Assembly: GCA_003220535.1 (NCBI GenBank)
Contig: QHSU01000073.1
Coordinates: forward strand, 1-64,000
Direction of reading: 5' to 3'
From: Candidatus Rokuibacteriota bacterium
Lineage (GTDB): Bacteria > Methylomirabilota > Methylomirabilia > Rokubacteriales > CSP1-6
DNA: 64,000 nt
A model generated the notes under the pieces. That model did no database searches. It saw only the letters and a list, made by a program, of their open reading frames with translations, and was not told the origin of the DNA. Shown here one piece after another: positions 50,199-58,733 of the stretch. How positions within the stretch are numbered: the first letter of the stretch is position 1; each line of letters opens with the position of its first letter. The position numbers were made by a program, and so were the translations under genes.

Positions 50199-51566
50199 TC
50201 AAGAAGCCGGTCGGCAGGCTTGACTGGAAAGCGCCAGCGGGTGCAAGACATCGATCGCGTAGCCGACGTTCAAGCGCTCCCCCAGCCAACTCGGCGTGGC
50301 GGTGTGCGCGTGCAGGACGACACCCTCCGCATCGTTCAGCGCCCGTAGCAGTTCCACGGGCTCATCAGGAACTTTGGACGGTGGCGGAACGTCCGGCAGA
50401 ACCCAGCCGTTCGGCCGCCGGAACTGAAGCTCGCCGTCAGGCAGACGCTCGACCTTGTAGCCCTCCTCGTGGACGGCACGGTGATGGCGGCGGCACAGCA
50501 GCGCGAGATTCGAGAGCGTGGTGGGCCCGCCCTGGGCCCAGTGACGGATATGGTGGCCTTGGCCGAACCTGACAACACAGCCGGGAAAACGGCAGCCGCG
50601 GTCTCGCTGGTGTAGGGCCCGACGGAGGGCCGCCGGAATTGTGCGGGTCCGGGCCGCGACCTCCACGACGCGGCCGTCGCGGCCGTGCTGCATGACGACT
50701 CGGCTCGCGTCGCACGCCAGGCGCTGTGACGTTTCCGCGGAAACGCGCGCACCGTCCTCCAGGACGGACTGGCCGGGCGCGTTGGCGTCCGCCAGCACGG
50801 GTGCGTCGACGTGGACCACGATCTGATAGCGCTCGCCCGGGGTGCCCGGATCGATTCCGTGACGGAGCGCCGATTCCGCGAGCAGGGTGAGCGCGTCTGC
50901 CTGCTGCTGCTCGAGCGGAGGCTGTTGCTGCTCGATGGGAGGCGTTTCCGCGGAAACGTCGTTCACGTTGTCGAAGGTCTGGCGCCTCTGCTGGTACAGA
51001 GCCTCGCGGGCTGCGGTCAACGCTTGCAAGAGCACCGCGCCGGCCTCCGGCGCTAGCCGCCCGCGGACGACCACCATGCCGTCTTCGTCCTGATACACGC
51101 GGAGTGCGCGACTGTTGTGACGCAGCGCCGTTTCGCGCACCTCGGCGATGCGATCCACACGGCGCCAGCCGCGAACGATGCGCTCGACGTGGCAGGCGGT
51201 GCCGGCGCGGCCCACGGCGAGCAACCGCTCCTCGGTCTCCGGCGTGGCCACGCGGGTGAGCGCCCGCACCTTGGCATACGAGAGCTCGCCTCGCGCGAGG
51301 GCCTGGGCCAGTCGCGGCAAGGTCGACAGGGCGCGCGCCACCCGCACGCGCTCCCGAGCCGCTCCCAGATCGAGTCCCACACGCCAGCTCAGCCAGGCGG
51401 CGCACGAGCTGAATCCCGTGTTCCAGCCGCCACGGGCGTCGAACTCGCGGATGAGATCGAGCAGGCGCGCGGTCGCCGCTTCCAGATGCGCCGACAGCTC
51501 GGCGATCTCGTCACCCAGACGATCGAGCGCTGTGTAGTCGACGCTGTCGCGCGTGCAGATTTCCAT
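50199..51566 (-). CDS. DUF222 and HNH endonuclease domain protein
   Basis: A 455-residue protein. DUF222 occupies about residues 30-330 (ELSYAKVRALTRVATPETEE, RGLAPEAGAVLLQAL-like segments). The HNH nuclease is near 335-385: CRFPGCVVRFGQGHHIRHWA, then LSNLALLCRRHHRAVHEEGY, with Cys and His zinc ligands. The ATG at 51566 follows AAGGGGG. These proteins are common in multi-copy families in actinobacteria and related soil bacteria and may be linked to mobile DNA. A Gln-rich linker (EQQQPPLEQQQ) lies in the middle. Confidence 0.88.
   Translation of the reverse strand: MEICTRDSVDYTALDRLGDEIAELSAHLEAATARLLDLIREFDARGGWNTGFSSCAAWLSWRVGLDLGAARERVRVARALSTLPRLAQALARGELSYAKVRALTRVATPETEERLLAVGRAGTACHVERIVRGWRRVDRIAEVRETALRHNSRALRVYQDEDGMVVVRGRLAPEAGAVLLQALTAAREALYQQRRQTFDNVNDVSAETPPIEQQQPPLEQQQADALTLLAESALRHGIDPGTPGERYQIVVHVDAPVLADANAPGQSVLEDGARVSAETSQRLACDASRVVMQHGRDGRVVEVAARTRTIPAALRRALHQRDRGCRFPGCVVRFGQGHHIRHWAQGGPTTLSNLALLCRRHHRAVHEEGYKVERLPDGELQFRRPNGWVLPDVPPPSKVPDEPVELLRALNDAEGVVLHAHTATPSWLGERLNVGYAIDVLHPLALSSQACRPAS
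50730..50958. repeat. two perfect 16-bp palindromes inside the HNH gene
   Basis: CGTTTCCGCGGAAACG occurs at 50730-50745 and 50943-50958. Both encode the same reading, VSAET, on the minus strand. A conserved VSAET peptide in the family may explain one of them. Exact palindromes in two places are still unusual. Confidence 0.6.
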
Positions 51567-51822
51567 GGTGAACCCCCTTCGCTGAAGCGACTTTACACGC
51601 CAGTTTCGGAGGCGCCTGGAAGGCGGGAGAAGCGACGATCGCGCCGCGCACCGCAAATTTGTTGAGGAACGCGCTCGGACGAGCGCTGGCGGCTTCTACG
51701 TCGTCCAGGGACGATATTCGCGACTCACGTGCGACGTCGTTTCATCGCTTCGTGTGAAGCTGTCAAGCGAAATGTTGCAACGACACGACGCGGTTTGGGC
51801 GACCGCATGACTGTATCCAAAA

Positions 51823-52782
51823 TCAGACTCCCTTGAGGAATTCAAGCATAACGTCGTTCACCTCGCGTACCCGCTCCTGTTGCGTCCAGTGCCCGCAGCC
51901 GGGTAGCATGACCGTTCGCCGAAGCTGAGGGACGAACGTCGAGAGATTCGAGATGAGCTGATCCATTCCAGGGAACCGGACAACGAGGTCGCGGTCGCCG
52001 GCGACGTAGAGGGCGGGGACGGTGACAACGGCGCCAGCGAACGGCGCCAGCAGCTCCCAGTTACGATCGATGTTGCGGTACCAATTGAGCCCGCCGCGAA
52101 AGCCGGTGCGACCGAACTCACTGGCGTAGAATTCGATGTCGGCGACGGTCAGCCACGGCGGCAATGTATCCGGATCGGTCGTGTGATCGAGAAAGCCACC
52201 GCCCCGAGAAACCATGGCGACGCTATCGCGCCCGGGCGCGTTGCCCGAGCCGGAGTAAGCGAGCCGGCGCATCGTCGCGTGCACGTCGCGCTCGAGCTCG
52301 GCCTCCGCTACTCCCGGAGTCTGGAAGTAGAGCTGGTAGAAGATCGCCTCATCGGTCCGTGGCATGGCGGCGGTGGGCCGCACGGCACCGCGCGGCCGGA
52401 ACGGCACGCTGAGGCCGATCACGGCGCGGAAACGATCGGGGCGCAGGAGCGCGGCGTGCCACGCCACCGGTGCACCCCAGTCGTGTCCGGCGATCACCGC
52501 CGATGTCTCGCCTAGTGCGCTGACCAGGCCGACCATATCGCCCACGAGGTGCAAGAGCGTGTAGGCCTCGATCTCCGCCGGCGCGTCGGTGCGGCCGTAC
52601 CCGCGCATGTCCGGGGCCACCGCGTGGAAGCCGGCCGCGGCGAGCGCGGCGAGCTGGTGACGCCAGGAGTACCAGGATTCGGGAAAGCCGTGACAGAGGA
52701 TCACGAGTAGGCCGCTGCCCTGCTCGGCCACGTGCATGCGGATGCCGTTCGTCTCGACTGTGCGGTGCGTGATCTCGCCCAT
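51823..52782 (-). CDS. alpha/beta hydrolase, soluble epoxide hydrolase-like
   Basis: A 319-residue hydrolase from the ATG at 52782, preceded by AAGGAGG. The oxyanion loop is HGFPESWYSWRHQL and the nucleophile Asp is in AGHDWGAPVAWH. The catalytic His is in GCGHWTQQERVREVN, and a cap domain lies between. Asp rather than Ser at the nucleophile elbow with HGFPE points to an epoxide hydrolase or dehalogenase. It follows the FAD monooxygenase gene by 20 bp, so an epoxidation-then-hydrolysis sequence is possible. Confidence 0.88.
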   Translation of the reverse strand: MGEITHRTVETNGIRMHVAEQGSGLLVILCHGFPESWYSWRHQLAALAAAGFHAVAPDMRGYGRTDAPAEIEAYTLLHLVGDMVGLVSALGETSAVIAGHDWGAPVAWHAALLRPDRFRAVIGLSVPFRPRGAVRPTAAMPRTDEAIFYQLYFQTPGVAEAELERDVHATMRRLAYSGSGNAPGRDSVAMVSRGGGFLDHTTDPDTLPPWLTVADIEFYASEFGRTGFRGGLNWYRNIDRNWELLAPFAGAVVTVPALYVAGDRDLVVRFPGMDQLISNLSTFVPQLRRTVMLPGCGHWTQQERVREVNDVMLEFLKGV

Positions 52783-52802
52783 AGCCGGCCTCCTTCCTCG
52801 AC

Positions 52803-54149
52803 TCAATTGGCCATGACGGCCAGCACGCGCTGCACCAGAGCAGGATCCTGATAGACGCTGCGTGGCTTCAGCAGATGCTGGACCTCCGACGTGAGCCTGT
52901 GAACCGTCGGGTCACGGGCGGCGAGCTTGCCGAGCGCGACCCCGAACTTCAGCGTCTGTTCGAGGTCAGCCGGGCGTTCACCGCGCGTGTCCGGGTGAAC
53001 GAAGTCAGGAATCGCGGAGGCCGCCCACGGCGTGTCGACGAGCCGCGCGACTTCGGCAAAATACTGCGGAGCCAGCCCGGCCAGAGGATCTCGCTCTCGC
53101 GCCCGGGCCGCCAGTAGCCGCCCCAGGGCTCGTGCCTCTTGTGCCGCCACGCTCATGCCCTGGCCATAGACAGGATTGAAGCGGCAGATCGCGTCGCCGA
53201 TGGGCAGGACGCCGCGAGGGAAATTCTCCAGCCGCTCGTAGTGGCGGAACACGCTCTCGGGGAAACGAAAGCGGGCGATTTCACCGATCCGCTTCGCGTG
53301 CTGGATGGCGTTGTAGATCGTCGGGGCCCGCAAACCCTTTGCGTACTCCATGAACCCCGCCTCGTCGCCCGGGGGAATATCGCCGTGCCGTCCGCCGACC
53401 GTAACGATCCAGCGGTGCCCTTCGAGTGGCAGCATGAGCGCTCCACGGCTGGCCCGGCCCGCGCCCGGGATGCAGAACACGCCCTTCCAGTCGCTGGGAG
53501 CATCGTCGGGAATCGCGAACACGCCGGACGCATAGGCCAGGTCGACGCCGATCGTCGTCTCCGCGGGCGGTACCCGACCGAGTGCCGCGAGAGCCTCGAG
53601 CGTGGGTGTTCCGCGGCCGGAGGCGTCGAACACCAGATCGGCGTCGACGCTTTCGGCCCTTCCTTCCGCGTCGGTATACCGCACTCCCGTCACCGCGGCG
53701 CCGTCGGCCCGGTGCACGAGTGCCTGAACGCGGCAGCCCTGGCGCAGGTCGATCGAGGCCCATGCCCGGACGCGCTGGCGCACTGTGAGCTCCACGAGAG
53801 GCCTCGACATCGCGTGTGCGTCGAAGCCGAAATCTCGCTGCGGGAACGGGTCGAAGCCTGGGCGCTCGACCCGCACGTCGAGCCCGACGCGGAACCGAAC
53901 TGCGCCCGCGCGCGCCAGACCGTCCTCGAATCCAGGGAACAGCTCTTCGAGCGCGCGCTGGCCGCCAGCGAGGAGGGCGTGAACGTGCCGGCCCTGCGGG
54001 ACACCGTGACGGTCGAGCGGCTCGGCGGGCAGGACATCGCGCTCCAGCACCAGCACCCGTTCGAAATGGTCGGCGAGCGCCCGCGCCGCGGTGAGTCCTC
54101 CAATCCCGGCCCCGATGACTACCGCGTGTCGCCCGATGAAGCTCGACAT
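52803..54149 (-). CDS. FAD-dependent monooxygenase-like oxidoreductase
   Basis: A 448-residue flavoprotein starting at the ATG at 54149 with GGAGGCGACC just before it. HAVVIGAGIGGLTAARALAD is the FAD-binding Rossmann motif, VFDASGRGTPT the second ATG-like motif, and GVLPIGDAICRFNPVYGQGM the GD motif around FAD. LKPRSVYQDPALVQRVLAVM ends the protein. The combination suits a halogenase/monooxygenase or geranylgeranyl-reductase-like enzyme. The substrate is unknown. It reads opposite to the LivJ-like gene. Confidence 0.85.
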   Translation of the reverse strand: MSSFIGRHAVVIGAGIGGLTAARALADHFERVLVLERDVLPAEPLDRHGVPQGRHVHALLAGGQRALEELFPGFEDGLARAGAVRFRVGLDVRVERPGFDPFPQRDFGFDAHAMSRPLVELTVRQRVRAWASIDLRQGCRVQALVHRADGAAVTGVRYTDAEGRAESVDADLVFDASGRGTPTLEALAALGRVPPAETTIGVDLAYASGVFAIPDDAPSDWKGVFCIPGAGRASRGALMLPLEGHRWIVTVGGRHGDIPPGDEAGFMEYAKGLRAPTIYNAIQHAKRIGEIARFRFPESVFRHYERLENFPRGVLPIGDAICRFNPVYGQGMSVAAQEARALGRLLAARARERDPLAGLAPQYFAEVARLVDTPWAASAIPDFVHPDTRGERPADLEQTLKFGVALGKLAARDPTVHRLTSEVQHLLKPRSVYQDPALVQRVLAVMAN

Positions 54150-54229
54150 CGGTCGCCTCCACATCCAGCTGTAGGCCGCAGAGGAAGGAAGTCTATAATC
54201 CCGGCGACGCCACGGAAAGGGGAACAACG

Positions 54230-55441
54230 ATGGGACAGAAAAGGTTCGTACGGCTCTCTCGCGTACTGACTTGGCTCGTCGTCGCGATCGTAGTGTCGGG
54301 CGCGGTCCTCATCGCCCAGGCGCAGCGCGAACCGATCAGGATCGGCCTGCTTCACGCCATCACGGGTCCGCTCGCGGTCAACGGCACGGAGATCAACGAG
54401 GGCATCCGGCTCTACTGGGAAGACGAGATGAGCAGCCAGGTAGCGGGCCGCCCCGTGCGGCTGCTCGTCGAGGACGACGAAGGCAAGGCGGACGTGGGGC
54501 TCACAAAGGTCAGGAAGCTCGTCGAGTCCGATCGCGTCCACCTGATCCTGGGGCCGGTGTCGAGCGCCGTGGCCGTGGCCTTTCGCGACTACGTTCACGA
54601 GCGGACGATCCCGACGATCATCACCCAGGCCACCGCGAATAACCTGACCGCCGAGAAGGCGAGCCCGTCGATCTTCCGGAGCGCGATGTCGAGCTATCAG
54701 CAGGAGGCGGCCGGCGGCTGGTATGTCGCGGCCAAGCTCGGCCACAAGCGGATCGCGGTCGTCGCCCTCGACTACGTCGCCGGCCACGAGCAAGCCGACG
54801 GCTTCATCAAGGCGTTTAGAGAGAGCGGCGGTCAGTCGGTCGAGAAGGTGCTGATGCCACTCGGGGCCATGGACGTTGGACCGTACATCACGCGCGTCCA
54901 GGACAAGGCATCCCAGCTCGACGCCGTCGTCGGCATCCTCTGGGGGCCGAGCGCGCCGCAGTGGGTGAAAGCGTGGAACGAGTACGGCCTGAAGGGCAAG
55001 CTGCCTCTCCTGACCCTCGGTGAGACGGTGAACGAAACGTACCTGCGTTCGGTCGGCGACGCCGCGCTGGGGGTGGTCAGCTGGCTCTCGTACTCGCCGG
55101 TGCTGGACACGGCGGAGAACAAGCGCTTCGTCCAGGCGTTCAACAAGAAATTTCGGAAGGATCCCGTCTACAACAACCACCTCGGCTACCTGGCGGCCAA
55201 GGCGAGCGGCGAGGCCCTGAAGGCCGTCAACGCGAACGTCGAGGACAAGGCGCGCTTCCTGGCGGCGCTCCGCAAGGTCAGCTTCGAGGCGCCGGGAGGC
55301 TCCTTCCGATTCGACGAGAAGCAGAACGCGATCATCCCGACCTACATCCGGCGTGTGGACAAAGTCGGCGGGAAGCTCCAGAACACGGTGCTCGACGTCG
55401 TCCAGGACGTCGACCAGTTCTGGAAGCCGCCGAAACCGTAG
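54230..55441 (+). CDS. ABC transporter substrate-binding protein, LivJ-like
   Basis: A 403-residue periplasmic binding protein. The N-terminus has a basic stretch, then LTWLVVAIVVSGAVLIAQAQ as signal. The mature part begins EPIRIGLLHAITGPLAVNG, with LVEDDEGKADVGLTKVRKLV later. It is a lone gene without permeases or an ATPase close by, with GGAAAGGGGAA before the ATG. It is a distant relative of the protein at 1917-3152; the ligand is probably a carboxylic or aromatic acid. Confidence 0.9.
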   Translation: MGQKRFVRLSRVLTWLVVAIVVSGAVLIAQAQREPIRIGLLHAITGPLAVNGTEINEGIRLYWEDEMSSQVAGRPVRLLVEDDEGKADVGLTKVRKLVESDRVHLILGPVSSAVAVAFRDYVHERTIPTIITQATANNLTAEKASPSIFRSAMSSYQQEAAGGWYVAAKLGHKRIAVVALDYVAGHEQADGFIKAFRESGGQSVEKVLMPLGAMDVGPYITRVQDKASQLDAVVGILWGPSAPQWVKAWNEYGLKGKLPLLTLGETVNETYLRSVGDAALGVVSWLSYSPVLDTAENKRFVQAFNKKFRKDPVYNNHLGYLAAKASGEALKAVNANVEDKARFLAALRKVSFEAPGGSFRFDEKQNAIIPTYIRRVDKVGGKLQNTVLDVVQDVDQFWKPPKP

Positions 55442-55455
55442 GCGCCCGGGACGCC

Positions 55456-56085
55456 TCAGTCCGCCAGGTCCCGGAGGACGGCCCGGCACGGCGCGCCGTC
55501 GAGGCCGCGGAGCCGGAGCGGAAAGCAGATCAGCTCGTAGCGCCCCGGCGCGATCTCCGACAGATCGACGCCTTCGAGGACCACCACACCGTGGTCCAGG
55601 AACGCCCGATGCACCGGGACTTGCTCGTCGGCGTGCGCGACGGAAAGGTAGTCGAGCCCGACCAGCCCGACGCCGCGTGCCACCAGAGCCCGCGCTGCCT
55701 CCACCGAGAACGCGACGAAATCGGGGTCGTATTCCCGCCGCTTCAGCAGCTCCGAGTTGCGTGTCTTGAACAGGACCCGCGTCGCCCCATCGAGTGGAAT
55801 CGCTCTCACGTGCGCCTCGGTGATGAGCCGGTCGGCGTCGACTGAGTGCACCAGCGCGGGGCCCATGAACCGCTCGAGCGGGACCGCATCGATCCCGGCT
55901 CCGTCGGGCACGAAGTGGAACGGCGCATCGACGTGCGTGCCGGCGTGAACACTCACGGTGAGGGCGGAGGCGTTCGCGTCGTCGCCCCGACTCATGCGCC
56001 GGCGTTCGTGAACCTCGAGCGGCGGTGCCACGACCCAGCGAACGGTGTCGGGCGAGAGATTGAGCGAGATGTCGTAGTACCTCAC
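55456..56085 (-). CDS. cyclase family protein (kynurenine formamidase-like)
   Basis: A 209-residue metal-dependent hydrolase with the defining motif SVHAGTHVDAPFHFV (HxGTHxDxPxHF) near residue 47. GLVGLDYLSVAHADEQVPVH and the end YELICFPLRLRGLDGAP are also characteristic. Family members hydrolyse N-formylkynurenine or isatin, or cyclise polyketides. No tryptophan-degradation genes are near, so the substrate is open. It starts 22 bp from the neighbouring SDR, which is transcribed in the same direction. Confidence 0.87.
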   Translation of the reverse strand: MRYYDISLNLSPDTVRWVVAPPLEVHERRRMSRGDDANASALTVSVHAGTHVDAPFHFVPDGAGIDAVPLERFMGPALVHSVDADRLITEAHVRAIPLDGATRVLFKTRNSELLKRREYDPDFVAFSVEAARALVARGVGLVGLDYLSVAHADEQVPVHRAFLDHGVVVLEGVDLSEIAPGRYELICFPLRLRGLDGAPCRAVLRDLAD

Positions 56086-56107
56086 GGCGCACCTCCCGGG
56101 GGGAATG

Positions 56108-56860
56108 CTATCTCAATCCGCCCGCCACCAGCAGCGTCTCCCCGGTCATGTACTTCGAATCGGACGACGCCAGATAGACCGCCGTCGGCGAGATATCGTC
56201 CGGCTGCCCTATGCGTCCCAGCGGCGCCTGCGTCTCGACCATCTTCTGGAAGTCGCTCCCGACGAACCCGGCGGCGTGCACGCCTTCTGTCTCGATCATT
56301 CCCGGGTTGATCGAGTTCACCCGAATCCTTCGCGGGCCGAGCTCCTTCGCCAGTACGCCCGTGATCGCGTCGACCGCGGCCTTCGTCGCCGTGTAGACCG
56401 TGGAGTTGGGCGGCCGCATCGAGCTGGCGCCCGAGCCGATATTGATGACGCTCCCGCCCTCGGGCCCCATGTGCTTCACGGCTTCCTTCGTCGTCAACAG
56501 TAGGCCAAGGACGTTGACGTCGAAGTGCTTATGAAACAGACCCTCGGTCACTTCCTCCAGCGGCGCGAACTCGTAGACGCCGGCGTTGTTGACCAGGATG
56601 TCGAGCCGGCCGAACGCCTTCGTCGTTTCGGAAAACAGGCGCTCGATGTGAACCTGCTTCGACACGTCGCCTTGCACCGCGATCGCCTTGCCACCGCAGC
56701 CTGTGATCTCCGCGACCACACGATCGGCGCCTTGCTTGCTAGACGAATAGTTGACGACCACCGACGCGCCCTCGTCCGCCAGCGCTTTCGCGATGCTCGC
56801 GCCGATCCCTTTTGACGCTCCCGTCACGACCGCGACTTTGCCTTCCAGTCTTTTCGACAT
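56108..56860 (-). CDS. short-chain dehydrogenase/reductase (3-oxoacyl-ACP reductase-like)
   Basis: A 250-residue SDR with a full set of motifs: TGASKGIGASIAKALADEG at the start, NNAGVYEFAPL, a catalytic Ser in GSVINIGSGAS, and YTATKAAVDAITGVLAKELG with the Tyr-x3-Lys. The C-terminal YMTGETLLVAGGLR is typical of FabG relatives. It should reduce or oxidise a keto/hydroxy group with NAD(P). Contrast this intact active site with the SDR at 37430. Confidence 0.9.
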   Translation of the reverse strand: MSKRLEGKVAVVTGASKGIGASIAKALADEGASVVVNYSSSKQGADRVVAEITGCGGKAIAVQGDVSKQVHIERLFSETTKAFGRLDILVNNAGVYEFAPLEEVTEGLFHKHFDVNVLGLLLTTKEAVKHMGPEGGSVINIGSGASSMRPPNSTVYTATKAAVDAITGVLAKELGPRRIRVNSINPGMIETEGVHAAGFVGSDFQKMVETQAPLGRIGQPDDISPTAVYLASSDSKYMTGETLLVAGGLR

Positions 56861-56961
56861 GTCCTTTGCTCCTCCATGTCCCTTCGGATGTGAGGAGCGT
56901 CAGGAAGGTTGCGCGGCCACGATAGTCGGTCAATTTGCCCGATCGGGTTGGGTGACCGGAA

Positions 56962-57807
56962 TTAGGTCTGCCGTCGCAGCCGCGGATCGAGCAGATCGCG
57001 CAGACCGTCCCCGAGAAAATTGATCCCCAGCACCGTGAACAAGATCGCCAGCCCCGGAAACACCGCGATCCACCCCGCCACCGTCAGATAGTCGCGCCCC
57101 TCGGCCAGCATCCGGCCCCACGTCGGCGTCGGTGGGGGTACGCCCAGGCCGAGGAACGAGAGCGCCGACTCCATCAAGATGATGCGCGCCACCTCGAGCG
57201 TCCAGATCACCATGACAGGCGCCAGCACGTTGGGCAGGACGTGGCGCGCGATGATCCGCGCGTCGTGCGCCCCGAGCGCGCGCGCCGCCTGGACGAACTC
57301 GCGTTCGCGCAGCCCGAGGCTCAGCCCGCGCACCACGCGCGCGTAGATCATCCACGTGGTGATCGCCATCACGATTACCAGGTTCTTCAGATTGGCGCCG
57401 AGGAGCGCCACCACGGCCAGCGCCAGCAGGATCAGAGGAAATGCCAGATTCAGGTCCGTGAGGCGCATGATGACGGCATCCACCCACCCGCCGAGGTAGC
57501 CCGCCACCAGCCCGGCGACCACTCCCACCACGGCGCCGAGGAACGCCGCCAGCACGCTGATCGTCAGGGAGATCTGGGCGCCGTAGATCAGGCGTGAGTA
57601 GACATCTCTCCCGAGGTGGTCGGTGCCCAGCGGGTGCCGGAGTGAGCCGTCCTCCGCCCAGAACGGCGGCTTGAGCGCCACCGTCAGATCCTGGTCGATC
57701 GGATCGGTGGTGGCCAGCAGCGGCGCGGCCAGTGCCGCCACGATGACCAGGCCGACGATCAGCGCGCCGGCGCCGGCCAGGGGACTGCGCCGCGCCAGGC
57801 GGATCAC
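56962..57807 (-). CDS. dipeptide-type ABC transporter permease, DppC-like
   Basis: A 281-residue inner-membrane permease starting at a GTG at 57807 in a GTGA overlap with the DppB-like stop; the frame open upstream is antisense/shadow. It has the DppC features HPLGTDHLGRDVYSRLIYGA, ARALGAHDARIIARHVLPN (the EAA-type loop) and LGLGVPPPTPTWGRMLAEGR. It forms the channel with DppB. No DppD/DppF ATPase gene follows; the neighbour is on the other strand or absent. Confidence 0.9.
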   Translation of the reverse strand: MIRLARRSPLAGAGALIVGLVIVAALAAPLLATTDPIDQDLTVALKPPFWAEDGSLRHPLGTDHLGRDVYSRLIYGAQISLTISVLAAFLGAVVGVVAGLVAGYLGGWVDAVIMRLTDLNLAFPLILLALAVVALLGANLKNLVIVMAITTWMIYARVVRGLSLGLREREFVQAARALGAHDARIIARHVLPNVLAPVMVIWTLEVARIILMESALSFLGLGVPPPTPTWGRMLAEGRDYLTVAGWIAVFPGLAILFTVLGINFLGDGLRDLLDPRLRRQT

Positions 57808-58721
57808 GTCACCCGGATGCGTGGGTCGAGCCAGACATACAGCAGGTCCACGGTCAGGTTGATCAACACCACCGCCGTGGCCAGGATGAACACCGAGGCC
57901 TGGACGACCGGGTAGTCGCGGTTGAGGATCGCCTGGATCGTGAACAGCCCGACCCCCGGCCAGGTGAAGATCGTCTCGATCACCACTGCCCCGCCGAGGA
58001 TGTAGCCGAACTGCAGCCCGACCACGGTGACCAGCGGGATCAGCGCGTTGGGCAAGGCGTGGCGGCTCGTCACGAACAGCTCGCGCAACCCTTTCGCGCG
58101 GGCTGTGCGGACGTAGTCCTCGGAGAGCATTTCGATCATGGTCGAGCGAACCAGGCGGGTCAGCAGCGCCATCAGATTGATCGCGATGGCGGCAGCCGGC
58201 ATCACGACGTGAGCCACCCCGCCGCGGCCGGACGTGGGCAAGAGCCCCCAGGAGACGGCGAAGAGCAGGATCATCATGATCGCCAGCCAGAAGTTCGGGA
58301 CGGACTGGCCGACCAGCGCCACGCCCATCGCCAGCAGGTCGATCGGGCCGCCACGGTGGGTGGCCGCCAGCACGCCGAGGGGCACCGCCAGGGCGATGGC
58401 CAGCAGCATCGCCGTCACGGTGAGCTGAAGGGTGGCCGGAAGCCGCGCAGCGATCAGCGGCAGCGACTGCTGGCCGTGCCGCAGCGAGATCCCGAAATCG
58501 CCGTGGACCGCTCGCTTCAGGAACCGCCAGTACTGAACGATGATCGGATCGTCGAAGCCCCATTCGGCGCGGAACTTCTCGATCTGCGCCGCCGTCGCCC
58601 CTGGCGGCAGCATGATCTCGGCGGGGTCTCCGGTCAGGAACGTCAGGAAGAAGGAGACGATCGACACCCCGAGGATGACCAGGACCGCGGTCGCCAGACG
58701 GCCCGCGATGTAGGCGCGCAC
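57804..58721 (-). CDS. dipeptide-type ABC transporter permease, DppB-like
   Basis: A 305-residue permease from a GTG at 58721. It has the typical N-terminal YIAGRLATAVLVILGVSIVS, PGATAAQIEKFRAEWGFDDP and GDFGISLRHGQ. The EAA loop is DYVRTARAKGLRELFVTSRH. The gene lies 12 bp after the binding-protein stop and overlaps dppC. It is part of a peptide/nickel/opine-type importer lacking visible ATPases. Confidence 0.9.
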   Translation of the reverse strand: MRAYIAGRLATAVLVILGVSIVSFFLTFLTGDPAEIMLPPGATAAQIEKFRAEWGFDDPIIVQYWRFLKRAVHGDFGISLRHGQQSLPLIAARLPATLQLTVTAMLLAIALAVPLGVLAATHRGGPIDLLAMGVALVGQSVPNFWLAIMMILLFAVSWGLLPTSGRGGVAHVVMPAAAIAINLMALLTRLVRSTMIEMLSEDYVRTARAKGLRELFVTSRHALPNALIPLVTVVGLQFGYILGGAVVIETIFTWPGVGLFTIQAILNRDYPVVQASVFILATAVVLINLTVDLLYVWLDPRIRVT

Positions 58722-58733
58722 GTCAAGAGGCTC

